Positions 55,268 to 64,000 of a stretch of DNA of 64,000 nt are shown one piece after another. Within the stretch, counting starts at the first letter, position 1. The number at the start of each line of letters is the position of its first letter. The DNA is taken from contig JAQOTA010000050.1 of assembly GCA_029532415.1 (NCBI GenBank), positions 6,634,001 to 6,698,000 of the forward strand, read 5' to 3'. The position numbers and the translations under genes were made by a program. The notes beneath the pieces were generated by a model. It made no database searches. It saw nothing but the letters and a program-made list of their open reading frames with translations, and was not told the DNA's origin. The DNA is from Marasmius tenuissimus (Eukaryota > Basidiomycota > Agaricomycetes > Agaricales > Marasmiaceae).

Positions 55268-58200
55268 TCAATTTTGTATCTCTCCCCAACCTAAACCATT
55301 GTGAGAAGAAAATGCTCTGGCAATACTGATGAGACCTACATCGTCATTCTCCCATACATGATAAACTCTGCCTTGGCTATCGGGAAAGTGGACATATGGA
55401 TCCCAATTATCTTGATGAATTCCAACATCAAGTCCCCACTGTTGTTGTCCAGGTTGTCCGATGTTGAGGTCCGGATGAAACATTGCATCCTCGAGGAGTG
55501 AAAGTGCCTGCCGATCCACATCTTCAATACTTGGTTGAGGTCTTCCATCTTGTGTAAGTCCGGTATATCTATCAAGACGCTCCCAGGCTTTCGCGTGAAT
55601 AAACTTCTGCTTTTTGTTGCCCGTTTTTGGACAACCCTTGAGGGCTGCAAACTCGCTGAAATCCCTGTGTGCTATCAGTCGCATCAGGGCTTCCTGAAGC
55701 CCACCGTCTGTAACCCATGTAAAGTCCTTCCGATCCTTTAGCCCTGGTATGACGTTGTACATCCAGTTCTTGACCTGCGACCGTGTAGAGTGAGGTAGTC
55801 CACCGGTCAAGGGCACGATCCGAACGTTCTTCTCCTTTTGGTACTGTAAGCTGGGAAAATCGGCGTTGTTGCACGATTTGGGCGTGAAAATGAGCCTTTT
55901 CAAGGCCTCAATATGGGGCTCCAGAGCCCGATGAATCTCGGTTGTGTACTTCTGCGACGTCACGGGTGTCTCTCCCTCCTCTATCTCGTTCTCGTCAGAT
56001 ATGACTTCACGGGAAGTTTTGAAGCGCCCGAGCTATCAAGGGATATGTGTAAGTCATCTGGGGGGCACCCGTTGTCAATCATTTTACTTACTCGGATACT
56101 TCTCCTTCCAACTGTGTTGTTCAAGAGTGCGTCTGATATTGTTTGAATATGAGCATCTTTATATTCACCTGGTTCGTGAACCGTCCCAGGTGCGGGAATG
56201 TTCCCTCGCCAGAATCTCACAAGCCAGTAGACGTTGGAGATGCGCTCGATCAGCCTAGCCGGGTAATGGAAGCGACCGTCATGAACAAGGACCATCATCC
56301 CGCGTCTGTAAATCCTATTCAGGTTTCAGAATGATGAGTGTGGCAAAGAGACGCACTGAAGGCGACTCTTGACGTCTTTTACCAGTTGAACATCCCCGCT
56401 TTCAATGAATTCCCTCCTATAGCAATCCCGTGTGTAAGTTAAGGTGCCTCAAGGTTACGAAAACTTACCATCTGGCAAGAAACGGCTGCTTCCATTTATT
56501 TCCCCAGAATCCAGGTAGCTCTCCCCTACACATATGGCAGTAGAAAGGGTCTGAAATTGCTGATTCCCCTCCCAATTGACACGCAACGTGATGCCATGTC
56601 TGGCAGCCAAGTCCTTCACATTGAATGATTTTTTGTTTGATGGACTGTCGGTCGCCATCTTGGGTCTCTCCACACCGGCATTGAAACGGGACCGAGGATT
56701 CACGAGATGAAGATGATGGGGGCTTGTCCATGGAGATGAGTGAGGTGGCGTCATCCACGGACAAGTCGGCTTCAGTTGGTTCCCCGTGGATTGGAGGAAG
56801 ACTTTCTGTTGGTTTCGAAGGATTTGGGGTCGAATTCAGTAAGGTAGAATCTGATATATGAGTTCGTATCAGGAATTATATTCAATAGGAACTCACCGCC
56901 ATCTTTATTGCTCTGGGGAGCCTCATACTCCCGCTTTCGATGATTTGAATATCCTCTCGCCAATTTCTGATCAGAGCCCAGCCAAAATTGTTTGTCCAAC
57001 GGAACCTCGGAGTACCCATCCTTTGTGAATCTTGGACTTGTCTTGCGGGCTTCTTCAGGCGAGGATCCAAGATCAAGACCGATATGATTTCTGAGGGCTG
57101 CCGTCTGTCGTTCCCAAACCCATTCTTGTGCATGACTGCCCCCCTGAAGGACATAGAACACTGCTGATGTATGATAGTCTTCAGGTAGCCTTTCAGCTAC
57201 TGTTCCTCCCAATAGTGCTTTCAGCCCTCCCTTTTCCCGAATACTGAACCCTCCGTTCTTCATTCCATCGTATGTGAACACTGCTTTCTGGCGAGTCGGA
57301 GTGCTAGTGACCACTGAGAACCGACCAATATAGTGAGATCCATTGTGAAACGTCCGTGCAACAAGCTCGTAAACAACTCCAGCATTCTTTGCTGCCGTAT
57401 TTGCACCATACGGATAAACGAGATGTGGAAAGTTCCACTTGCCAAATTCGTAGTTCGCTGATGATGTTTCATTTGTATCCACTCGTACGAGCAGAATCTG
57501 AGGGAGCGAAACAATGGGCTCGAAGGACATAGCATCTCCGTCTTTTCCAGTGCACAGGACATTGCCTTCAACTGACCGCCAGCACGCTGCAGGTGTCCCA
57601 ATTCCACCAACTTCCATTCGGCCACTAATATACCGTTGAAAGTCGCCTCTATAGCGCTGGTAATCACGAACATAGAGGTTGGGCACAGGGTAGTCTCGGG
57701 CGACTGGGTCAATATAATAATGACCCCAAGGCCTGGCATGACGGTCTTCGGGAGTAGGATCTCCCCGTGAGCAAAAACGATAACGGAGAATCCAGATGCA
57801 GAAGTGATGCTGCAAAGCAATTTGGGCGGGAGAGGGTGGCTGGTCAGAAATGGAATGGGGAATGTAACCCAGGGCGGCAGCAAGCCACCCCACATCGTTG
57901 TCGTCTTTGTCCAAATCCTGGTATGTGGTCCATCGGGAAGGTGATCCGTTGTGCTCGATAACCAAGTATCTTCGGAGCTCCTGCTTGCTAGAGGCCAACT
58001 CAAGGGCCATTGTGTCGTTGTCAGCGCCACTGAGGAGTTTCATTTTCTGAATGTTGAGGGTACGAATGATATTGGTGAGCCCGAGGTCTGAGCCTCCCTC
58101 CGCAGCAATTATTTCATCCACAGCATCCGGACAGCGCATGACAGTCCAGAAGAAGTTCTCGAGGGGAGTATCGAGCCAGCACGACTGCTTTCCCCAACGG

Positions 58201-61200
58201 TACCCAATGAGCCGGTCAAGACCTGAAGCCACAAAGAACCGAATCAGGCCATTTGGCAGGCGCTCGGTATTGTAGTTTCCCAGAGAGCTACGACCAACAT
58301 GAGGTTGGACAACGGTAGTAGAACGGGGAGGGATATTGTGTCCAATTACGTCATCAAAAGTGACTTTCTTTGGCGATGACCTCCCATCTTTTCCCGATGA
58401 TTGGTGACCAGAACGGAGGTGATTAACAAGGGGTGATTTAAGGGGGCGTATGGGTGAAGCCACGAGGTTTGCTGCACGAGTGCGTTTGCCATTGAATTTG
58501 GGGGTGGAGAAAGCCCCTGAACGGCGCCTGACGGCTACCTTGATTGGGGAGCTTTGAAGCATAGCAAGAGGCTAGAAGAAAAAGTATTTGATTAGAGAAA
58601 TGAATCAGGACTGTAGATGCTTACAGTGTCACTATCAGATGACGATTCCAGTGGATTTACAACAGGACTTGGCTGTTCCTTAGTATACTTGCGCTTTTTT
58701 ACGCCCTGATATGTGTTTTACATGCTGTGAGCGACAGAAAAAGAGAATGCAGAGATCCATACCTCGGAAGCGGTACTTTCTTTAGTATCCTTTGATAATC
58801 CTTTTCGCTTTTGGCCTGAGTGACTGAGTAACGCACGGATTGTATCCGGCGGACGCGAATCGGATCGAGGGAGTCGCCGACGCTTTTCCTGTTCTTCGAT
58901 GGCAGCTTTTGTACGACTCTTCTTGGTCTGGCCATATTTCTCTTGCATCTCCTGGCGTCGTTCCAAGTCTGTTTTTCCTTCCCCCAGCGCTCCAACTGCA
59001 GAAAGATAGAGATCGGTGTGAGTGGGTATTGAAGCCTTCATGAAGAAATGAGATACTGACCAGACTCTAGCATCCATAGACGTTCAAATTCCTTCGATAT
59101 TAGGAGAAGTTTCTCCAAGCCATTGAGCAGCTCGTGGTCTTTTCCATGTTTTGTGTACATGGCAGCGTGTGCGGCTTCCTGGGCATTCGTGGAGTTTGGA
59201 ACCACAGAGCGGATATCACCATCGGGGACAACAAGCATATTAACACGATTTGGGCGCTCCCACCACTCGATCCAGGGTTTTGATCTCGGAAAGCTGTCTT
59301 TGATTGCCTTTGTCACAGAGAGGAAACCTTCCGGGGTCGTTTGCTTCAGGAGCTGATGAGTTAAGCGTTGAAACTCATCCTGGCGATCCTCAATGACTTC
59401 ACTACGAGTGTTACGGTCAACAGCGAGGAATTTCTTGACCCGGGTGACAGCACTCCGAAAGTGCTGATGACATCCACGGGGAATCTTCTTATACGCCTCC
59501 TCGAGTTCTTCCCTGGTGCGAGTATTGTCGGGGTCTTCGAGCCAAAACCGTATAAACGCCTGTTTCTTCCCATTTTGCTCTGCTTGACTGAAGTCCATTA
59601 CCTATTCATGCAAGGTTAGAACGAATGAAGGGTAAGTAACAAGGTAACACTTACACCAACAAGGTCCATATCTGTAACAGTCTCTCCCCTGCTACGTTTG
59701 ACTGTTCGCAGGGATCGAAACACGGCTAGGAAGTGATACTCATAATATCGTTCGGACTCCCCATTTGCATATGAATAGACTCCAGGAACCCAAGCTGAGA
59801 GAGTGGTGGAAAAGATCGATGTAGTGATTAAGCATGATTCCCGGGAAGCAAAGAACTTCTGGGCTGCATCGGAAATGAGTCCATTGAATCCGTCGTTGTT
59901 ACAGGAAGCTCGAGCGAGTTGATCTGCCATAAACGGTGTCTGAACGGAGATTACCACAACCCCATCGTTGTCCTCGAACAATGAGTTCGAGATAACGACA
60001 TTGGGATGCTCACGGATGAATTGGGTGCATCGAGTAATGAAAGCGTCACCGGAAGGCGGTTTAGTCGGACGAATCTTGTCGATCTCGTAGCGTGCAGCCT
60101 TCGAATTACCGAGCCGATCACTGATATCCAGAGAGGACTCGCCGGAAACGGTTTGACCTGCCCGAAGCGCCGCAGGAGGTGCACCAGGATTGGCGGTGAC
60201 TAGATTCTGAAGTCGGTGGCTCTGTTTTTGGGATAGATGAAGTGTACGGGGAATTCGCTCATGGTCATGAGGCTCGCCGTTACAATACCAAACTCCACCT
60301 GCATATTTGATGACCGTGGCTTTGTTGGAACAGGAGACGTGAGCAAGTTTGAACTGCTTTTCGGGATCGGTAGGTTGGCTACACTTGCATAAAGTGCCAA
60401 CCTGTCGTGCGATCCGAGCATCACTTGATTGAGCTCGAACCATTCGTGCACATTCAGAGTTACCGCACTCCAAGAACCCCAAGCAGTGCCGAATAATGCG
60501 ATATCCACCATCTATGGTCTCCGAGAGCATTCCAGCGGCAAGGCTAGTGTGCCTTGCCGTATCTGTTCGTGTGGACCAGTCAACTTTGAAGCTGTCGAGC
60601 TGTTTAGCTACATCCCAGGACACATGGGCATGATAGTGGCCTTGGGGTGATTTGTCCCATTCGTTGATCAGGTCCTCAGTTCTGACGAGCCTAGCTGGTC
60701 CAAGACTGCACCAATAATGGTTATCAGTGATACTGCTATCGATATCGCTGAAAATATCAGGCTTGTGGGTGTCGCCGTGGGTCTTGGTTTCCGAAGTAGC
60801 GGCCGCGACTGTCTCTTTAATCTGAGATGAAACAGGGAGATCCGATGGGGTAGACTCGGGGTGAGAGGATTCAACAGCTGAGGAGAACTGAGCCATCTGT
60901 GAGGTGGTGGGATGTAGAGCGATAGAACCATGGGAGTTATTCGGTACGGAGTCATATCCACGGGTGGGTGGCATATAGCCAAAATGCGATGCACACACGG
61001 GACAGTGAAAGCACGGTGCGAGGGTGCTCTGTTGATGAGGATTCCCACCTGGATGACTAAGTCCCGAGTCTGGGTTAAATTGTACACATCAGCACAGAAA
61101 TACTGCAACCTTGATCACACGTACTAGGCAGAATAGAACTCTGTTCAAGCATAGGATCACGCTCTCGGGAGGGTGAACGACGCCGCAGTCGTTTTTTGAT

Positions 61201-61493
61201 ATGACCGACTACTCATTAATCAGCGTTGAATGAGTGGGGAAAATAATAGCTGACTCACTAATAGAGGAAGTCGATTTACGACTCGAAATCGACTCCGCTC
61301 GAGCCGCCGGAATGTTGATTTTTGCTGCAACTACAGGCTTTCCTGATGATCGCAAAGGACCAGATGGTTTCTCTGACTCGTTGGCATCGCCACCCGAGCT
61401 GAATAGCGAGCTGAATGCTCGCTTCTATTGAATGTTTGAGTCAGTTGAAGCTTTCGATTAGGATGAAGCTCTACTCACAAGCCTGTTAAACAT
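55268..61493 (-). CDS. MULE-type transposase fused to USP-like protease, PHD finger and Tudor-like domain
   Basis: Model: complement(join(55268..56032, 56092..56314, 56357..56416, 56469..56850, 56897..58571, 58625..58705, 58763..58995, 59061..59601, 59655..61069, 61125..61208, 61259..61424, 61479..61493)), 1879 aa, all phases consistent. Zinc region 280-365 has CGNSEC, LCKC, HVSC and PHDHE, as in WRKY/GCM1 domains. Transposase core: LISDAAQKFF (Asp 489), AWVPGVYSY, VMDFSQAE (Asp 563) and CHQHF (604-608). USP-like domain: KQSCWLDTPLE (Cys 976), GSHYIGRF (His 1258) and TYDG (Asp 1280). PHD finger at 1461-1511 with C4-H-C3 ligands. GRFHYPARLI near 1562 resembles a Tudor/BAH segment. The C-terminal 255 aa are unassigned. 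It is likely a nuclear transposase that reads histone marks and trims ubiquitin-like modifiers (inference). It could instead be two adjacent genes split near 58600. Confidence 0.75.
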
Positions 61494-61884
61494 GATGGGG
61501 CGCAAGAAAGATTGGCAATCACAACAATGGCTACTGCCAATCTGCTCGCGGAAAATTTCAAATCGATTCGGGACCTAGAGTCGCAATTGATGTGGTGCCT
61601 TGCATCCTCACCCCATCGGGCGTACTTGTTACTCAGTCTCAAAGTAGCTTCGAGCACCCAGCAGATGGTTTTCAGTGAACTACCCTAGCTCTACCGGTCA
61701 GAATAACAATGAAACATCGTCTATAATTGAACTTTAGGTTGGGACAACACATGGTGATATCTCCGAACGGGTGATGGATTTGATCGCAGGTAGACAATGA
61801 GCTCGCTTCATGTTGATTGTGTTTATCGGAGTCAAGACAGTCTGAAAAGCTAACAAAGGGTTTATCGAGGTGGTATAACAATAA
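61494..61884. other. 5' region of the MULE-like transposon gene
   Basis: Upstream of the predicted ATG at 61493 on the minus strand. No clear TATA box and no further exon recognised; presumably promoter and 5' leader. Confidence 0.4.
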
Positions 61885-62010
61885 TAAAAGGTACTTGAAT
61901 AGTACGTGACTGAACGTGAGTGGTACGTGACTGTACGTGAATTTGTACGCGGCTGTACGTGACGGTACGTGAGCTGTACGTGACTGTACGTGACACTGTA
62001 CGTGAATTTA
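61885..62010. repeat. Right TACGTGA repeat cluster
   Basis: More than ten copies of TACGTGA-type units (TGTACGTGACTGTACGTGA) next to the right terminus, mirroring the left clusters. Confidence 0.8.
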
Positions 62011-62028
62011 GCATGCCCCGTTGAATCA

Positions 62029-62318
62029 GAGTACATGAGTATGCCAATTGAACTCTCTTGGCTCCATGGGCTCCATCCAGGACTGTGCTTTTAACTTCAG
62101 GGTATGAATGGCTATAGAATACGTCTATGTTTAGCTCGATAATTGACGAGAAGATAAAGAAAGGGTACTTCTGTCATCCCGTCGCATCAAGAAGTTTGCA
62201 AAACACGGCTATACTACTGCTCCGTGCATCCGCAGACAATTTGGAGCCGAGTGGGGCGTTTTCCGATCTACTGTCCCTACCCTCTAAGCAAAAAAATTTA
62301 GAGAGGCCTCACAAACGG
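62029..62318. other. Intergenic, 5' flank of the gene at 62404
   Basis: No gene recognised; short open frames only. Confidence 0.4.
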
Positions 62319-62325
62319 TATAAAA
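62319..62325 (+). promoter_or_regulatory. TATA box of the gene at 62404
   Basis: TATAAAA lies about 85 bp before the ATG. Confidence 0.65.
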
Positions 62326-62403
62326 CCTTTCCAAAGTGATGTCAAAACCCCAGTATCCGAACCAAACCCACTGCTAAAGTCACAACTACTCTGAACACAC
62401 ACA

Positions 62404-62744
62404 ATGTTTTTTAGAACTACAGCCATCGTTTCTGCCGTCGCCGTCCTCTTCGCCGGTCAGGCTATGGGCGCTGCTTTGATCGCCACCGACCCAGGTACGG
62501 ATTCACTCTGACCTCGAAGAGTATCCTACTGACCTCTCGAACGATTAGTCTCTGCTTGTGGCCCACCTAACAACAGCGATCACCACGCTGGAAGTAGCTG
62601 CAAGTACTACGCTGGTCCCTCGGACTCTTCCCAAGTCATCTCTGGCAGTAAGCTTTAGAGCTTGGTGTTGATTGAACAAAGACTGACTTCCGACATTTTT
62701 TAGCATGTGTCGACCAGGGTGGCAAGTTGACCTGCGTCGGTTGA
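62404..62744 (+). CDS. Small secreted four-cysteine protein, copy 2
   Basis: Model: join(62404..62494, 62549..62647, 62704..62744), 76 aa. The signal peptide is MFFRTTAIVSAVAVLFAGQA. Beyond it the protein is almost identical to the copy at 52378-52726 (SACGPPNNSDHHAGSS, SSQVISGT, LTCVG), while the signal peptides differ more, suggesting constraint on the mature peptide. Four cysteines allow two disulphides. The orientation is opposite to the other copies. Secreted; function unknown. Confidence 0.85.
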
Positions 62745-63650
62745 ACAAACTACCTCAGCTGGGGGGCAGAGGAAATGAAAGAAGTTGATCTCAATATCGC
62801 TACCACACAATATCGCTACCACTTCGATCCTATAATCTTGATTTAACTATTTGAACGGAGCTTCATTCAATACAAACCCGCTAGGATGTTTAATTGAGAT
62901 TTGAATGAAGCTCAGATGACCTCATTTCCCTGACAGTGCATCTAGCTAGTCGTCTGAAGCCATGGATGTTACTACATCCGGCGCTCCCAACCGAATTACT
63001 ACATAATGAAGCCAGATTGTTATAAATGCATCGTTATGCTCGCTCGGTCGACGAAGCGTTGAAGGTGTGGAGAGAACGATGTCTGAGCTAGGCAACTCAA
63101 AACTGAAGTTGTGGTGCTGTCCGAAGGCGTAGTTTCGGACATTCAACTGGCCTTCCCACTGGCAACTTCGACCGGAACTCAGAAGAAGGTAGTCTATGAA
63201 TCATATCTGGCCGGGGTCGTATTGACACCGACCTCAACTCGGGAATAATCGACAGTAACAAAAGAACGAAATTTGCGTGAGGTGAGGCTTGCGAGCGCTC
63301 GAACAAACTCCCTAGCGAGCCTTAGAAACCAAATCCTACTGATGTGCATTCCTTGACTTGACGTTTTTTTAAGCCCTATCACGCGTCTGTGCAGCGTTCA
63401 AACTGTTACCGCCGGTTAGCCTCTGAAGGGTACGTGTAGGAAGAAGCCTTATTGTTCGGATATTCATCGATGTGTCCATACCCCATCTTGTCCCTCGGAA
63501 GTGTCTCATGTTCCGAATCTCAAGTGTCAGGTGCGAACTTTTCGGCTACTACATGATTGATTTTCAACATGCCAACGAGCACCATTGTCTCTATAAGTAT
63601 ATTACATTCAATCTGCGCTTCAGCAATGGATTTATTCAGGCCGGGAATGC
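62745..63650. other. Intergenic
   Basis: No gene. 63490-63650 is the duplicated 3' flank also seen at 52220-52377 (GGAAGTGTCTCATG and ACATTCAATC are shared). Confidence 0.45.
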
Positions 63651-63971
63651 TCAGCCGACACAAGTCAACTTGCCACCCTGGTCGACGCAGGCTTAAGAAG
63701 AAGTATTCGTTACCAGTGATTCATTTGAGGATTGCTGAGGAGTGACTTACTGCCAGAAACAACCTGTGAGCTATCGGAGGGCCCTGCATAGTATTTGCAG
63801 CTACTCCCGGCGTGGTGGTCGCTGTTGTTGGGTGGTCCACAGGCGGAGACTAAATTTGAACGTGATTTTTTCGGCGCTGAAAGTGCTCATGAATGATTCT
63901 TCTTACCTGGGTCGGTAGCGATTTGAACTGCTCCTAAAGCCTGCCCAGGAAATAGTGGCCCGGAAAAACAT
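63651..63971 (-). pseudogene. Small secreted four-cysteine protein, copy 3, frameshifted
   Basis: Exons by homology: 63907..63971, 63751..63849 and 63651..63691 on the minus strand. The second and third exons keep their lengths (99 and 41 nt), splice sites and all four cysteines. The first exon is 65 nt instead of 91: a 26 bp loss removes the signal-peptide core and shifts the frame, so the ATG at 63971 does not read into the mature peptide. It is probably a recent pseudogene unless another start is used. Confidence 0.75.
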
Positions 63972-64000
63972 TGTCATCGTTGAGTGGTTGGGTTCTGTGG

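Larger units (their letters stand above)
54141..62019. mobile_element. MULE-like transposon with chromatin/ubiquitin domains, 7879 bp
   Basis: The ends are GGGCCTATCTAAATTCACG and, reading in from the right, GGGGCATGCTAAATTCACG, flanked by 9 bp GTTGAATCA. A 9 bp TSD, GG-start and WRKY/GCM1-MULE transposase all fit the Mutator-like superfamily. Subterminal regions (54155-54250, 54900-55070 and 61885-62010) are packed with TACGTGA repeats. One minus-strand gene of 12 exons (61493 to 55268) fills the interior. The open frames and perfect TSD suggest a recent, possibly active copy. Confidence 0.85.

Overview
The window looks like a basidiomycete, probably agaricomycete, nuclear genome. Genes are split by many 42-65 bp GT-AG introns, including 5-17 nt micro-exons. 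One protein matches the DUF6589 family, which I know as abundant in Agaricomycetes, and the region is crowded with DNA transposons. I saw no rRNA, tRNA, CRISPR or bacterial-type operon. The genus cannot be determined. All exon-intron models were built by hand from splice signals, reading phase and comparison between paralogues.

Positions 1 to about 51,300 form a degenerate tandem array of one duplicated unit. Each unit holds a conserved upstream block, a promoter with a TATA box, a small secreted-protein gene on the + strand starting MQ(L/I)KQ, and conserved downstream blocks. I could model eleven array genes (starts at 881, 6434, 9868, 13660, 26318, 32578, 36667, 39169, 43096, 45870 and 48648), and there are at least five relics (35864, 38611, 41792, 42464, 50702). 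The proteins are modular: a signal peptide, a short exon ending near a dibasic site, then glycine-rich or hydrophobic exons opening with an (A/I/S/T)RQ motif. Modules are added as intron / 11-17 nt micro-exon / intron / repeat exon cassettes with constant splice phase.

Several mobile elements interrupt the array, most with target-site duplications (TSDs) that can be read directly. They are a 140 bp MITE (4901-5040), a 455 bp MITE with an 8 bp TSD (5600-6054), a 579 bp perfect-hairpin element in an intron of the second gene (6959-7537), a 6.47 kb two-gene transposon (14897-21369), a 1.95 kb element with a 9 bp TSD and GTTCCAAC repeats (22144-24093), a 1.83 kb hAT-like element with an 8 bp TSD (29359-31189), and a 381 bp MITE (51330-51710).

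The two large autonomous-looking transposons are the main finding. The first (14897-21369, 9 bp TSD) has two convergent genes whose stop codons overlap: a 1008-aa DUF6589 protein and a 794-aa RecQ-type helicase with a C-terminal bromodomain. The second (54141-62019, 9 bp TSD, TACGTGA-rich ends) encodes one predicted 1879-aa, 12-exon protein. It joins a WRKY/GCM1-like zinc domain, a MULE-type transposase core, a ubiquitin-specific-protease-like domain with readable Cys/His/Asp, a PHD finger and a Tudor/BAH-like segment. Both carry chromatin-reader domains.

From about 52.3 kb to the end there is a second small secreted family (76 aa, four cysteines, three exons): intact copies at 52378-52726 (-) and 62404-62744 (+), and a frameshifted copy at 63651-63971 (-). 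The 7.9 kb transposon sits between the two intact copies.
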